Below, piece after piece: positions 1-10,819 of a stretch of DNA of 64,000 bases. The stretch is from NCBI RefSeq assembly GCF_000876015.1, contig NZ_BBQM01000004.1, positions 62,001 to 126,000 of the forward strand, read 5' to 3'. Source of the DNA: Cupriavidus basilensis. Its GTDB lineage: Bacteria > Pseudomonadota > Gammaproteobacteria > Burkholderiales > Burkholderiaceae. The translations under genes were made by a program, and so were the position numbers. A model generated the notes under the pieces. That model made no database searches, was not told where the DNA came from, and saw nothing but the letters and a program-made list of their open reading frames with translations. How positions within the stretch are numbered: position 1 is the first letter of the stretch; every line of letters starts with the position of its first letter.

Positions 1-2
1 CG

Positions 3-260
3 GCTTCCCCGGCCGCGCGGGGCTTGCCGGCCGCGCCGCCGGCAGCCGCGCCGGCCGGTTACGCCGCCGCGATGGCGCGCTTCGAGGCGGACTACCTGAT
101 GCAGGCGCTGGCCGCGCATGGCGGCCACGTGGCCAGCGCCGCCGGCAGCATCGGCCTGAGCCGCGCCGCTTTCTACAAGAAGCTGACCGCGCACCGGCAG
201 GCCGGGCTGCTGCCGCCCGAGGCCGCCGCCGCGCCCGCGGCCGGCGGCCGGGAAGGCTAG
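3..260 (+). CDS. C-terminal fragment of a Fis-type (probably sigma-54-dependent) activator
   Basis: The frame is open from the left edge, so the start and most of the protein lie outside the window. The visible part is an Ala/Pro-rich linker followed by a helix-turn-helix of the Fis type (ALAAHGGHVASAAGSIGLSR, then AFYKKL), which is the usual DNA-binding tail of NtrC/DctD-like activators. The AAA+ ATPase domain that would prove the class is not visible. It could also be another Fis-tailed regulator. The partner kinase and target genes cannot be inferred from here. Confidence 0.7.
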   Translation, partial: ASPAARGLPAAPPAAAPAGYAAAMARFEADYLMQALAAHGGHVASAAGSIGLSRAAFYKKLTAHRQAGLLPPEAAAAPAAGGREG

Positions 261-370
261 CGCGATCGGGGCTGGTGCCGGCCGCCCGCCGCCGCCTTGC
301 GGAATCGTTCGCGCCGGCGCTTAAACCGTATATACTGTTTATATCGTTTTCGTTTCGTGAAAGAATCTGG

Positions 371-931
371 ATGCATTCCCCCATCATCAAGGCGCCGACC
401 GACACAACCTTCTACTTCCCCATGAGCATGGATACTCCCGGCAAGCAGGCAGCAACGTCCCCCCGCAAGGCCCGCAAGACCTCCGCCAAGGCGGCTCCGG
501 CCGAGGCCGCGCAGGCCGCGGCAAAAGCGCCGAAGGCAGCGAAGGCCGCCAAGGTGGAGAAAGCGGAAAAAGCCGTGAAGCCGGCCAAGGCGCCGAAGGC
601 GGCCAAGCCCGCCAAGGCACCCAAGGTCGACAGCCCGGCCAAGCCCGCCGAAGCCGCCAAGGCCCCGGCCCCGGTGGCGGCCAGGCCGGAAGAAAAGGCC
701 CGCCGCGCGAAGAAGGAAAAAGTGGTGCGCGACAGCTTCACCATGCCGAAGTCGGAATACGGCCAGCTCGACGCGCTCAAGGAGCGCTGCCTCGGCGCCG
801 GCGTCGCCGCCAAGAAGAGCGAGCTGCTGCGCGCGGGCCTGATCCTGCTCGCCGGCCTCGACGACCAGCAACTGCTGGCCGCGGTCGCGGGCCTGGAAGC
901 GGTCAAGACCGGGCGTCCCGCCAAGGCCTGA
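371..931 (+). CDS. Lys/Ala/Pro-rich (histone H1-like tail) protein with a conserved C-terminal domain
   Basis: Two parts are visible. Residues about 20-120 are a low-complexity tail of repeated AKAPKAAK-type units resembling bacterial histone H1-like proteins. Residues about 125-186 form a compact domain beginning VRDSFTMPKSEY, with a helix around KKSELLRAGL, which looks like a small DNA-binding or ribbon-helix-helix fold. I start at ATG 371, which has a purine-rich stretch (GAAAGAA) upstream; an in-frame ATG at 422 is possible and the GTG at 275 is less likely. An AT-rich element (TATACT near 331) sits just upstream, unusual for this GC-rich window. A nucleoid or DNA-binding role is inference from composition. 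Confidence 0.7.
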   Translation: MHSPIIKAPTDTTFYFPMSMDTPGKQAATSPRKARKTSAKAAPAEAAQAAAKAPKAAKAAKVEKAEKAVKPAKAPKAAKPAKAPKVDSPAKPAEAAKAPAPVAARPEEKARRAKKEKVVRDSFTMPKSEYGQLDALKERCLGAGVAAKKSELLRAGLILLAGLDDQQLLAAVAGLEAVKTGRPAKA

Positions 932-994
932 TTCTCGACGCTGGCCGCCCGACGCCGGCCGCCCAAGGCCTGACCCGGCGCCGGGCGGCCGCGC

Positions 995-1525
995 CTACCT
1001 GACCAGCGCCAGCACGTCGCGAAAGCGCGCGTGCCGGCTGCTGCGCATCCACTCGAAGGCCGCCATCTCCACCGTCACCACGGCCGCGCCGGCCTGCCGC
1101 AGGCGCTCGGCCGCGGCGGCGTGGCTGGCCGGCTGGCGCGAGCCGGCCGCGTCGGTGACGAGGCTCACGCCGTAGCCGCGCCGCAGCAGGCCCATCGCGG
1201 TCTGCAGCACGCACACATGGGCTTCGCAGCCGGCGATCGCCACGGTCTTGCGCCCGGCGGGCAGGGCCTCGGCGAGGCCGTCCTCGCAGCCGTCGAAATG
1301 ATCCTTGGCCACGGTCAGCCCGCACAGTTGCCGGATCTCCGCGAGATTCTCGCCCAGGCTGGCCGGGCTCTGCTCGGTGCCGATCACCGGCACGCCGAGC
1401 ATGCCGGCGATGCGGGCGAGCCGCGCGCATTCCCGCAGCACGCGCTCGCCGTCATGGATGGCCGGCATCAGCCGCGCCTGCAGGTCCACCAGCACCAGCA
1501 CGGAATCTTCGGCGTTCAGCAGCAC
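995..1525 (-). CDS. isochorismatase-family cysteine hydrolase
   Basis: A 176-residue single-domain protein of the isochorismatase/nicotinamidase-like superfamily. The N-terminal strand has the family Asp in LVLVDLQARLMPAI, and the likely nucleophile Cys lies in AGCEAHVCVLQTA, preceded by the typical small residues. The length matches YcaC-like hydrolases. The start is GTG 1525, preceded by a good GAGGAG ribosome site. It lies 78 bases downstream of the IclR gene on the same strand. The substrate is unknown; family members hydrolyse amides, carbamoyl groups or isochorismate. A link to the adjacent nif genes is not evident. Confidence 0.85.
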   Translation of the reverse strand: MLLNAEDSVLVLVDLQARLMPAIHDGERVLRECARLARIAGMLGVPVIGTEQSPASLGENLAEIRQLCGLTVAKDHFDGCEDGLAEALPAGRKTVAIAGCEAHVCVLQTAMGLLRRGYGVSLVTDAAGSRQPASHAAAAERLRQAGAAVVTVEMAAFEWMRSSRHARFRDVLALVR

Positions 1526-1603
1526 GTTGGTCTCCTCGGTTTGCAGCGTTGGCTTCGGCGCGGTCCGGCCGTCATGGCCGCCCGCGGGCCCGCGCCTGCC
1601 AAT

Positions 1604-2389
1604 TTAAACGCCGCGGCCGCTGTCCACAAGCGCGTTTCCCGCGGCGGTGGCGCCCGGCGCCGGAAACCTGCCGCCAAGCCGCCCGGTAAGCGCGCGCGCC
1701 GCGCTCCTGACCGCCAGCGCCCAGGCCGGGCGCAGCCGCTCGCGCGGCATGGTCAGCGTGATGGTGCCGGCAAGCTGCCCGGCGGGGCCGAAGACGGGCG
1801 CGGCGATGCCGGCGAGTTCCGGCTCGCGGTCGCCGCAGAGCACGACGACCCGCCGCTGGCGGATGCGCCGGCCGAGCGCAGCGTCGTTCTCGCTGTCCTC
1901 GCCGCCGTAGGCCTGCAGCACGCGCCCGCCCGCGCCGCGGTCCAGCGGCAGCAGGTCTCCCACGCGGATGTGGTCCCGCACCGGCTGCGGCGAGTCGACG
2001 CGGTGCAGGCACAGCCGGTACATCCCCTGGCGCACGTGGAAGGCCGCGCTTTCCCGCGTTGCCGCGCCCAGCTGGCGCAGCACCGGCATCACCAGCGGCT
2101 CGTAGGAGAACGACTGCGTGTAGACCGTGTGCAGCCTGGCCACGCCGGGCCCCAGCGCGTAGCGGCCGTCGGCCAGCCGCGTGACGAGCTGCGCGTGCTC
2201 CAGCGAGGCCAGCAGCCGCAGGGCGGTGCTCTTGTACAGGCGCGTGCGCTGCGCGAGCGCGCTCAGCGTCAGCGCCGGCGTGTCGGCGCCGAAGGCCGAC
2301 AGCAGGCACAGCGCGCGGTCGACCGCCGCCACCCCGCCGGCCGCGGCGTGCTCGTCGGCCAGCGACGCGACGGCGGCGCGCCGGGGCAT
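1604..2389 (-). CDS. IclR-family transcriptional regulator
   Basis: A 261-residue regulator with an N-terminal winged helix (about residues 15-75: VDRALCLLSAF, LTLSALAQRT, KSTALRLLASLE) and an IclR effector-binding domain (about 85-255, with the typical RESAAFHV and GRVLQAY patches). The ATG lies 13 bases after the fixX stop on the same strand, with AAGG about ten bases upstream, so it may be cotranscribed with the fix genes. IclR proteins usually sense small carboxylates or aromatics and often repress neighbouring genes. The ligand and targets are unknown. Confidence 0.9.
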   Translation of the reverse strand: MPRRAAVASLADEHAAAGGVAAVDRALCLLSAFGADTPALTLSALAQRTRLYKSTALRLLASLEHAQLVTRLADGRYALGPGVARLHTVYTQSFSYEPLVMPVLRQLGAATRESAAFHVRQGMYRLCLHRVDSPQPVRDHIRVGDLLPLDRGAGGRVLQAYGGEDSENDAALGRRIRQRRVVVLCGDREPELAGIAAPVFGPAGQLAGTITLTMPRERLRPAWALAVRSAARALTGRLGGRFPAPGATAAGNALVDSGRGV

Positions 2390-2402
2390 GGTGCGCGCGC
2401 CT

Positions 2403-2702
2403 TCAGCCGAACTTGAACAGGATGCCGTGGCCGCCGCGCGGGTAGTCCCACTCGATGTTCTGGTGGTCGGTGCAGAGGATGCGGCAGCTGCCGCATTCGA
2501 GGCAGCCGTCGGTGATCAGCGTCACCGCGCCGTTGCCCTCGGCCTTGTAGCAGGACGCGGGGCAGACGAAGGTGCAGCTCTTGCTGCCGCACTCGTTCAG
2601 GCACACGTCCGCGTCCCTGATGCGGATGTGCGGCCGCCCCGCATCCACGCGGTAGCGGTTCTGGAACAGTTTTTCCTCGACGTTGACGGGGATTGCGCTC
2701 AT
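2403..2702 (-). CDS. fixX: FixX ferredoxin-like protein
   Basis: A 99-residue ferredoxin-like protein, the last subunit of FixABCX, which bifurcates electrons from NADH to quinone and to ferredoxin or flavodoxin for nitrogenase. The C-terminal half carries the cysteine cluster CGSKSCTFVCPASCY and CLECGSCRILC, as in FixX and the ETF-QO [4Fe-4S] domain. The ATG overlaps the fixC stop by four bases (ATGA), so translation is coupled. Length and order fixA-B-C-X are standard. Confidence 0.96.
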   Translation of the reverse strand: MSAIPVNVEEKLFQNRYRVDAGRPHIRIRDADVCLNECGSKSCTFVCPASCYKAEGNGAVTLITDGCLECGSCRILCTDHQNIEWDYPRGGHGILFKFG

Positions 2703-4009
2703 CGGAAGGCCCTCCAGAGTTTGTAGGCGTCGCCCACCAGGCCGGTGAGGGAACGGGTGCGGCGAAAGCTCGACAGGATCTCGCGCTCCTTGGTTTTCTT
2801 GTCCACGCCGTCGACCGTGATCATGGTGCGCGCGGCGCGCCCCAGCAGTTCGGGGTAGGTGGTGAAGAACTGCGGGTTCTGGTGCAGCACGCGCGGCATG
2901 TCGCGGTACTTGCGCAGGTCCTTCATGACGAAGCTGTCGTCCAGCGCCGCCTTGTAGGCCCGCAGCGCGCCGGCGCGGTAGCCGCTGCCCGCGGCCTTGG
3001 CCCGGATCACCGTCTGCGCGGCCAGGCGGCCGGTGGTCATGGCGAGGTTCGAGCCTTCGCGGTGCGCGGCGTTGACGAAGCCGCCCGAGTCGCCCACGAT
3101 CATCCAGCCGTGGCCGTAGACCTGCGGGATGGCATGGAAGCCGCCCTCCGGGATCAGGTGCGCGCAGTATTCCTTCATCTCGCCGCCGGCGATCAGCGGC
3201 GCGATCGACGGGTGGCGCTTCATCTGCTCGAGCAGCACGTAGGGGCTGGTGCGGTTCGGGTTGGCCTTGAAGTCGCCGAGCATGCAGCCCACGCCGATGG
3301 TGAGCGACTCCTTGTTGGTGTAGAGAAAGCCCGTGCCCATCATGCCGTCGGTGATCTTGCCCACCATCTCGATGACCACGCCTTCCTCCTCGCCGACGTT
3401 GAAGCGCTGGCGGATGGTCTCCTCCGGCATGAACAGGATTTCCTTGACCGCCAGCGCCACGTTGCCGGCCTCGATCTCGCCGTGGAAGCCGGCCTTGCGC
3501 GCGAGCGTGGAGTTCACGCCGTCGGCCAGGATCACCACGTCGGCGTAGACGTCGCCCTGCTCGCGGTCGCACTGCACGCCGACCACCTGGTCGCCGTCCA
3601 GGATCAGGTGCCTGACCGTGGTCTCGCAGATCAGCAGCGCGCCGGCTTCGCGTACCTTGCCGCTGAACCACTTGTCGAACTGCGCGCGGATGATGGTGTA
3701 GCGGTTGTAGGGCGGCTTGTTGTAGTCCTCGCTGCGCACGTGGGTGCCGACGAACGAGCTGTCGTCGAGCATCCACAGCCGCTGCTCGATGATGTGGCGC
3801 TCCAGCGGCGCGTCCTCGCGGAAGTCGGGAATGATCTCTTCCAGCGCCTGGGCGTAGAGAATCGCGCCCTGCACGTTCTTGCTGCCCGGATATTCGCCGC
3901 GCTCGATCTGCAGCACCTTCAGGCCGGCCTTGGCCATCAGGTAGGCGGCGGCGTTGCCGGAAGGCCCGGCGCCGACCACGATGGCGTCGAACTGGGACGG
4001 TTTCTTCAT
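2699..4009 (-). CDS. fixC: FixC flavoprotein, ETF-quinone oxidoreductase homologue
   Basis: A 436-residue FAD enzyme. The N-terminus has the Rossmann dinucleotide motif VVGAGPSGNAAAYLMAKAG (residues about 11-29) and a GDSGGFVNAAHREG FAD motif lies in the C-terminal half. FixC carries the FAD that passes the high-potential electron to quinone in the FixABCX complex at the cytoplasmic membrane. I start at the ATG at 4009 (MKKPSQ), with GAGAGA upstream, although the frame stays open further upstream. It lies 11 bases after fixB, and its stop overlaps the fixX start. Confidence 0.96.
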   Translation of the reverse strand: MKKPSQFDAIVVGAGPSGNAAAYLMAKAGLKVLQIERGEYPGSKNVQGAILYAQALEEIIPDFREDAPLERHIIEQRLWMLDDSSFVGTHVRSEDYNKPPYNRYTIIRAQFDKWFSGKVREAGALLICETTVRHLILDGDQVVGVQCDREQGDVYADVVILADGVNSTLARKAGFHGEIEAGNVALAVKEILFMPEETIRQRFNVGEEEGVVIEMVGKITDGMMGTGFLYTNKESLTIGVGCMLGDFKANPNRTSPYVLLEQMKRHPSIAPLIAGGEMKEYCAHLIPEGGFHAIPQVYGHGWMIVGDSGGFVNAAHREGSNLAMTTGRLAAQTVIRAKAAGSGYRAGALRAYKAALDDSFVMKDLRKYRDMPRVLHQNPQFFTTYPELLGRAARTMITVDGVDKKTKEREILSSFRRTRSLTGLVGDAYKLWRAFR

Positions 4010-4020
4010 GATGTCTCTCC

Positions 4021-5154
4021 TCAGGCGGCGTGCCGGCCGCCGCGCGACAGGTGCTCGGCGAACGCCTGCGTCAGCGCCGGCAGCACCTGCAGCGCGTTGC
4101 CGACGATGCCGTAGTGGGCGAAGTCGAAGATCGGCGCGTTGGGGTCGGTGTTGATCGCCACGATCACGTCCGCGCTCTCCATGCCCACGCGGTGCTGGAT
4201 GGCGCCGGAGATGCCGGCGGCGATGTAGAGCTTGGGCCGCACCGTCTTGCCGGTCTGCCCGACCTGGCGCTCGGCCTCGACCCAGCCGGCCTGCACGCAG
4301 GGCCGCGTCGCGCCCACCTCGCCGCCCAGCACGCGCGCCAGCTCGAACACCAGCTTGAAGTTCTCCGGGTTTTTCAGGCCCTTGCCGCCGCTGACGATGA
4401 CGTCGGCGTAGGGCAGGTTGATCTTGTTGCTGCTGGCGTCGGCGATGAAGTCGAGCAGCTTGGTGACGATGGCGCTCTCCACCATGCCCAGCGTTTCCTG
4501 CACGATCTCGCCGCCGCGCCCGGCCTGGGCCTGCGGCATCGCCATCACGCGCGGGCGCACGGTCGCCATCTGCGGGCGGTAGGCCAGCGTCATGATCGTG
4601 CACAGCAGCGAGCCGCCGAAGGTCGGCCGCGTCGCCGCCAGCGCGCGCGAGACCGGGTCGATGTTGAGCTCGGTGCAGTCCGCGGTCAGCCCGGTGAGCA
4701 GCGTGGTGGCCACCGAGCCCGCGAGGTCGCGGCCCATCGAGGTCGCGCCCAGCAGCAGGATCTCGGGCTGGTACTTGTTGACGAGGTCGGTCAGGCCCTT
4801 GGTGAAGGGCTCGTTGCGGTAGCCCTGCAGCACCGCGTCGTGCACCACGTAGGCCTTGTCGGCGCCGTAGGTGAAGGCCTGCGCGGCGAACTGCTCGAGC
4901 GGCTCGGCGGGGCCGCCGAGCACCACCACGCTGACCGCGCTGCCGAGCGTGTCGGCCAGCTTGCGCGCCTCGCCCAGCAGTTCCCACGAGACCGTGTGCA
5001 CCTGTCCGCGCTCGTGCTCGAGGAAGACCCACACGCCCTTGTAGGCCTTCAGGTGCTCGGGCAGCTCCAGGTTGCGGCCGGCGCGGCCGGCCGGCTTCTT
5101 CACGGCGGGAGTAGCGGGAGTAGCGGGGGTGGCGGCGGGAGTCGGGGCGTTCAT
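4021..5154 (-). CDS. fixB: FixB, electron transfer flavoprotein alpha subunit
   Basis: A 377-residue ETF-alpha homologue. An Ala/Pro/Thr-rich N-terminal extension (about 25 residues of [14 protein letters not shown] type) precedes the ETF domain. The C-terminal FAD-binding region is clear, with [20 protein letters not shown] and [15 protein letters not shown]. With FixA it forms the bifurcating flavin module of FixABCX. The start ATG overlaps the fixA stop. The tandem ATP repeats in the extension are unusual; the family normally starts near [17 protein letters not shown]. Confidence 0.95.
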   Translation of the reverse strand: MNAPTPAATPATPATPAVKKPAGRAGRNLELPEHLKAYKGVWVFLEHERGQVHTVSWELLGEARKLADTLGSAVSVVVLGGPAEPLEQFAAQAFTYGADKAYVVHDAVLQGYRNEPFTKGLTDLVNKYQPEILLLGATSMGRDLAGSVATTLLTGLTADCTELNIDPVSRALAATRPTFGGSLLCTIMTLAYRPQMATVRPRVMAMPQAQAGRGGEIVQETLGMVESAIVTKLLDFIADASSNKINLPYADVIVSGGKGLKNPENFKLVFELARVLGGEVGATRPCVQAGWVEAERQVGQTGKTVRPKLYIAAGISGAIQHRVGMESADVIVAINTDPNAPIFDFAHYGIVGNALQVLPALTQAFAEHLSRGGRHAA

Positions 5155-5999
5155 GGTGCCTCCTTCATCAGCAGGTCCGCCTCCAGGGTCGGATGGCGGG
5201 TGAAGATCTTCTGCAGCAGGTTGAGCGACACGTCGCGCAGGCTGGAGGTTTCCAGCGCCAGCATCTCGGCCTTCTCGCTGCGCGGGGTCGGGCCGAACAC
5301 CTTGCTGACCACCGTGGGCGAGCCCTTCAGGCCGATCTTGCCCAGGTCCTCGATGCCGGCCTGCTCCTTGTTCCACTTGCGCACCGGATAGCCGGCCGCG
5401 TGGATCATCGCCGGCAGCGTGGCGAAGCGCAGCTCGTTGGTGTTCTCCAGCATGGTGATCAGGCACGGCAGCGCGGTCTTGAGCACCTGCACGCCGCCCT
5501 CGGCGCGCCGCTCGACGGTGATGGTGCGCTGCTCCAGGTCGGTCTCGACGATGCGCGACACGTAGGTCAGCAACTGCAGCCCCATGCGCTTGGCGATGCC
5601 GGGGCCGACCTGCGCGGTGTCGCCGTCGATGGTCTGCTTGCCGGTGAAGACGATGTCCACCGCCTGCTCGCGCGCGATCTGCCGCACGCCGGCGGCCAGC
5701 GCGTAGGAGGTGGCCAGCGTGTCGGCGCCGGCGAAGGCGCGGTCGGTGACCAGCACGGCATCGTCCGCGCCATAGCCGATGCACTTGCGCAGCGCGTCCT
5801 CGGCCTGCGGCGGGCCCATGCACAGCATGGTCACCTTGCCGCCGAAGCGGTCCTTGAGCCGCAGCGCCTCTTCCAGCGAGAACAGGTCGTACGGGTTGAC
5901 GATGGCCGGCACGCCCTGGCGCATGATGGTGTTGGTGACGGGGTGGACGCGGATCTGCGCGGAGTCCGGCACCTGCTTGATACAGACGACGATATGCAT
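5151..5999 (-). CDS. fixA: FixA, electron transfer flavoprotein beta subunit
   Basis: A 282-residue ETF-beta homologue starting [20 protein letters not shown], with the nucleotide-binding patch [20 protein letters not shown]. It receives electrons from NADH and, with FixB, holds the bifurcating FAD that drives low-potential electrons towards nitrogenase reductase. It is the first of four coupled fix genes, 17 bases after nifW, so it is probably transcribed from the sigma-54 promoter upstream of nifV. This is the main nitrogenase electron source visible; no rnf, nifF or nifJ occurs in the window. Confidence 0.96.
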   Translation of the reverse strand: MHIVVCIKQVPDSAQIRVHPVTNTIMRQGVPAIVNPYDLFSLEEALRLKDRFGGKVTMLCMGPPQAEDALRKCIGYGADDAVLVTDRAFAGADTLATSYALAAGVRQIAREQAVDIVFTGKQTIDGDTAQVGPGIAKRMGLQLLTYVSRIVETDLEQRTITVERRAEGGVQVLKTALPCLITMLENTNELRFATLPAMIHAAGYPVRKWNKEQAGIEDLGKIGLKGSPTVVSKVFGPTPRSEKAEMLALETSSLRDVSLNLLQKIFTRHPTLEADLLMKEAP

Positions 6000-6016
6000 G
6001 GCGATGCTCCTTCGCG

Positions 6017-6355
6017 TCAGGCCACGGCGCGCGCGGGCAGCGCGGCGCGCACGCTGTCGAGCGAGACGTGCTGCTGCCCGTCGACGTCCTGGAACACCTT
6101 GAACACCTTCTCGCGCGCCGGCGTGGAGACCACGAAGTCGCCGTAGGCCTTTTCCAGCAGCGCGCGGTACGAGGTGAACAGCGCCAGCTCGTCGTCGGCG
6201 GGCAGCTCGGCCTGCTGGCGGATGTACTGGAAGAACCGCTTCAGGATGTGAAGCCGGCTGACGTTGACGATCTTCTGGTCGAACGACACCCCGAAGAACT
6301 GCAGGAAGTCTTCGGCCGAGGACAGGGCCTTGAGCTGCTGGGTCAGGTTTTCCAT
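6017..6355 (-). CDS. nifW: NifW, nitrogenase-stabilising/protective protein
   Basis: A 112-residue NifW homologue ([15 protein letters not shown] near the N-terminus, [11 protein letters not shown], then [20 protein letters not shown]). NifW associates with the MoFe protein during maturation and is thought to protect it from oxygen or assist P-cluster assembly. A second ATG lies nine bases upstream at 6364; I prefer 6355 because the GAGG ribosome site is then correctly spaced. It sits between cysE and fixA in one operon. Confidence 0.95.
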   Translation of the reverse strand: MENLTQQLKALSSAEDFLQFFGVSFDQKIVNVSRLHILKRFFQYIRQQAELPADDELALFTSYRALLEKAYGDFVVSTPAREKVFKVFQDVDGQQHVSLDSVRAALPARAVA

Positions 6356-6366
6356 GATGCGCATCC

Positions 6367-7152
6367 TCAGTTGAGGGTTTCGGAACGGGGCTGGTCGAAC
6401 GCCGGTTCGGCACAGCGGTCTTCGCAGGCCTCGCAGCCCTTGCCGGGGTCCGCCCGCGGCGCCGCGCCGGCCTGCTGCTCCAGCACCGCGACGCGCTCCA
6501 GCAGGCAGGCGATGGCCTTGCCCACCGGATCGGGAATCAGGTGGTGGTCGAGGTCGAAGCCGTGGGCGGCGCGCTGGCGCCGCCGCGCCACCACGCGCCC
6601 GGGAATGCCGACCACCGTGGCGTGCTCCGGCACCGCGTCGATCACCACCGAGTTGGCCGCGATGCGCGCATGGCTGCCGACCGTGATCGGCCCCAGCACC
6701 GAGGCGCCGGCGCCGACCACCACGTGGTCGCCCAGGGTCGGGTGGCGCTTGCCCGGGTGCCAGCTCGTGCCGCCCAGCGTGACGCCGTGATAGAGCGTGA
6801 CGTCGTTGCCGATCTCCGCGGTCTCGCCGATCACCACGCCCACGCCGTGGTCGATGAAGAAGCGCTCGCCGATGCGCGCCGCCGGATGGATGTCGATATG
6901 CGTGAACAGGCGCGCCACGAACGACAGCCAGCGCGGCAGGTAGCGCCAGCCGCGCCGCCACAGCGCGTGCGCCACGCGGTGCAGCGCGAGCGCCTGCACG
7001 CCGGGGTAGATGGTCCAGACCTCCACCAGGCTGCGCGCGGCCGGGTCGCGCTCCAGCACGCAGCGCGCGTCGGCGCGCAGCAGCCGGTGCCACGGCGGCG
7101 GGGGCACGGCGGCGTCCGGCGCGATGGCCACGGCGCAGTCCCCGCCGCTCAC
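6367..7152 (-). CDS. cysE: serine O-acetyltransferase, nif-associated
   Basis: A 261-residue CysE. The left-handed beta-helix hexapeptide region is clear: [20 protein letters not shown], then [14 protein letters not shown] and [18 protein letters not shown]. The enzyme makes O-acetylserine, the precursor of cysteine, and so supplies sulfur for cluster assembly. The GTG start overlaps the nifV stop (GTGA); an in-frame GTG 21 bases later is possible. The C-terminal tail adds a Cys-rich [11 protein letters not shown] segment that is not part of the usual catalytic fold. The nifV-cysE-nifW order recalls the Azotobacter nif cluster. Confidence 0.93.
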   Translation of the reverse strand: MSGGDCAVAIAPDAAVPPPPWHRLLRADARCVLERDPAARSLVEVWTIYPGVQALALHRVAHALWRRGWRYLPRWLSFVARLFTHIDIHPAARIGERFFIDHGVGVVIGETAEIGNDVTLYHGVTLGGTSWHPGKRHPTLGDHVVVGAGASVLGPITVGSHARIAANSVVIDAVPEHATVVGIPGRVVARRRQRAAHGFDLDHHLIPDPVGKAIACLLERVAVLEQQAGAAPRADPGKGCEACEDRCAEPAFDQPRSETLN

Positions 7153-8285
7153 GGCAGCTCCCCCGCGGTCTCGACCGCCTCGAACAGGAAGCGGCGCAGG
7201 TCGGCGGCGCTGGGGGTCTGCTTGTACTGCATCGCGTGGTTGCGGATGCGGGTCAGCAGCGGGCCCACCAGCGCGTCGTCGAGCACCACGCCGAGCGCCT
7301 CGTAGGCCTGGCGCACGCCCTGCGAGCCCGAATGCTTGCCCAGCACCACGCTGCGCTGGCGGCCGAGCTCGGCGGGGTCGAAGCTCTCGTAGGTGGAGGC
7401 GTTCTTGGCCAGCCCGTCGGTGTGGATGCCGGACTCGTGCGTAAACACCCCGCCGCCGACGATGCTCTTGTTGAGCGCCACCGGCCGGCCCGAGGCCAGC
7501 GCCACCAGCCGGGAGATGCCCAGCAGCGCGGTGGTGTCCACGCCGGTGTCGCGGCCGTGCAGGTGGCGCACCGCCATCACCACTTCCTCCAGCGCGGCAT
7601 TGCCGGCGCGCTCGCCCAGGCCGTTGACGGTGGTGTTCGCGTGGGTCGCGCCGGCGCGCAGCGCGGACAGCGTGTTGGCGGTGGCCATGCCGAGGTCGTT
7701 GTGCGCGTGGATCTCGATTTCCATGTCGACCGCGTCGCGCAGCCGCGCGATGGCCTCGTAGGTGGAGAAGGGATCGAGCACGCCCAGCGTGTCGGCGAAG
7801 CGGATGCGCTGCGCGCCGCACTGCTGCGCGTGGCGCGCCACGTCGGCGAGGAAGGCCGGGTCGGCGCGCGACGCGTCCTCCGCGCCCAGCGACACCTTGC
7901 GCCCGCTTTTCACCGCCGCGCCGAGCACGCGCGTGATCTGCGCCAGCACCCACGCGCGCGGCTGGCGCAGCTTGTATTGCAGGTGGATGTCGGAGACCGG
8001 GATCGACAGGTGGACGATGTCGGGCCGGCAGCGCAGCGCCGCCGCGAGGTCGGTGTCGGTCAGGCGGCCCCAGACCATCAGCTCGGCATCGAGCTGCAGG
8101 TCGGTGATGGCCTGGATGCAGGCGATCTCCTCCTCGCCCATCGCCGGGATGCCGATCTCCATCTCGGGCACGCCGGCCCGCGACAGCGCCGCGGCGATCG
8201 CGCATTTCTCGTCAACCGTGAAGGCCACGCCGGCGGTCTGCTCGCCGTCGCGCAGCGTGGTGTCGTTGATGATGGGGTTCGACAT
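7149..8285 (-). CDS. nifV: NifV, homocitrate synthase
   Basis: A 378-residue enzyme of the DRE-TIM alpha-isopropylmalate synthase family, starting [20 protein letters not shown]. The metal-binding [27 protein letters not shown] and [10 protein letters not shown] motifs are present. It condenses acetyl-CoA and 2-oxoglutarate to homocitrate, the organic ligand of FeMo-cofactor. Having nifV suggests that the cell can fix nitrogen without homocitrate from a host. It is the first gene after a sigma-54 promoter with an upstream NifA site. Confidence 0.96.
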   Translation of the reverse strand: MSNPIINDTTLRDGEQTAGVAFTVDEKCAIAAALSRAGVPEMEIGIPAMGEEEIACIQAITDLQLDAELMVWGRLTDTDLAAALRCRPDIVHLSIPVSDIHLQYKLRQPRAWVLAQITRVLGAAVKSGRKVSLGAEDASRADPAFLADVARHAQQCGAQRIRFADTLGVLDPFSTYEAIARLRDAVDMEIEIHAHNDLGMATANTLSALRAGATHANTTVNGLGERAGNAALEEVVMAVRHLHGRDTGVDTTALLGISRLVALASGRPVALNKSIVGGGVFTHESGIHTDGLAKNASTYESFDPAELGRQRSVVLGKHSGSQGVRQAYEALGVVLDDALVGPLLTRIRNHAMQYKQTPSAADLRRFLFEAVETAGELP

Positions 8286-8318
8286 GGCAGGGGTCCTTGG
8301 TCCGTTCCCGCTCTTCTT

Positions 8319-8334
8319 TGCAAGGGGTGTGCCA
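8319..8334 (-). promoter_or_regulatory. sigma-54 (-24/-12) promoter of nifV-cysE-nifW-fixABCX
   Basis: Read on the minus strand the element is TGGCACA-CCCC-TTGCA, a near-perfect RpoN promoter with GG and GC correctly spaced. It lies 34 bases upstream of the nifV ATG. An exact NifA site is found about 90 bases further upstream, supporting NifA-dependent transcription of the operon. Confidence 0.9.
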
Positions 8335-8415
8335 TGCGCAAACGCGACAAAAAAACGGTGCCGGCGAACGTTGCCGGCCAGCCGGCGGCGCGGCACGCGC
8401 GGCGCGTGTCGCGAA

Positions 8416-8431
8416 TGTTCCGTTTCTGACA
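8416..8431 (-). promoter_or_regulatory. NifA upstream activator sequence for nifV operon
   Basis: Exact TGT-N10-ACA match. It lies about 80-95 bases upstream of the -24 element of the nifV promoter, the normal distance for NifA contact by DNA looping. The site is palindromic, so its strand is nominal. Confidence 0.8.
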
Positions 8432-8484
8432 GCGGGGTGGTTGGGGCGGGTGTTGGCGTTCGGATTGCCCGCGCGTTTCAGTGA

Positions 8485-8551
8485 CTGGTGGTCTGCTTCC
8501 CTCTCCCATGTCTCCGGTCTGTGCACATGGGAGAGAGGAGCAAACCACCAG
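8485..8551. repeat. long inverted repeat (27-base arms) after fdx
   Basis: The left arm 8485-8511 (CTGGTGGTCTGC...) and right arm 8525-8551 pair over 27 positions with three mismatches, around a 13-base loop. On the minus-strand transcript two of the three mismatches become G-U pairs. It starts 14 bases after the fdx stop. No T-run follows, so it is not a classical intrinsic terminator; it may stabilise the isc mRNA 3' end or separate it from nifV regulation. Confidence 0.8.
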
Positions 8552-8564
8552 CCGTTCGGGTCCG

Positions 8565-8900
8565 TCAGCGCTCCCGCGCGTGATTGCGCGTATGCAGCGG
8601 CAGTTCCACGGTGAGGTCCGCGTCGCGCAGTTTCACGCAGCAGGCCAGGCGCGACTGCGCGTCCAGGCCCCAGGCGTGGTCGAGCTGGTCGCTCTCCTCG
8701 TCGTCGGGCGGCGGCAGGCCGGCGCCGCCGGCGCGCACGTGGACGTGGCAGGTGGCGCACGCGCCCACCATCTCGCAGGCATGCTCGAGCGCGATGCCCG
8801 AGGCCAGCAGGCTTTCGCACAGCGAGGCGCCGCGCCGGGCCTGGATGTCCAGCCCGTCGGGGCAGAGTTCGGGATGAGGCAGTACGTGCACGCGGGGCAT
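8565..8900 (-). CDS. fdx: Isc-type [2Fe-2S] ferredoxin
   Basis: A 111-residue adrenodoxin/Fdx-type ferredoxin. The cluster ligands are in CEMVGACATCHVHV plus the distal Cys in SRLACCVKL. Isc ferredoxin donates electrons for Fe-S assembly on IscU. I start at ATG 8900, preceded by AGGTGG five bases away; an in-frame GTG at 8909 is possible. It is the last gene of the iscS-iscU-A-carrier-hscA-fdx operon, 13 bases after hscA, matching the hscA-fdx order of housekeeping isc operons. Confidence 0.93.
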   Translation of the reverse strand: MPRVHVLPHPELCPDGLDIQARRGASLCESLLASGIALEHACEMVGACATCHVHVRAGGAGLPPPDDEESDQLDHAWGLDAQSRLACCVKLRDADLTVELPLHTRNHARER

Positions 8901-8913
8901 GGGCGCCACCTGT

Positions 8914-10776
<1,863 letters not shown>

Positions 10777-10819
10777 GAGCCGGTATTCCTTGTCCAGTGA
10801 GCCTTGGCGCCGCTTCGCG

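Noticed and set aside
1031-2416. Long plus-strand frame over the isochorismatase and IclR genes
   Set aside because: Low-complexity His/Arg/Ala-rich translation typical of antisense frames in high-GC DNA, with no family pattern.
4010-5032. A very long frame continuous with fixC
   Set aside because: The upstream part is a shadow of fixB; FixC starts at 4009 where the known N-terminus begins.
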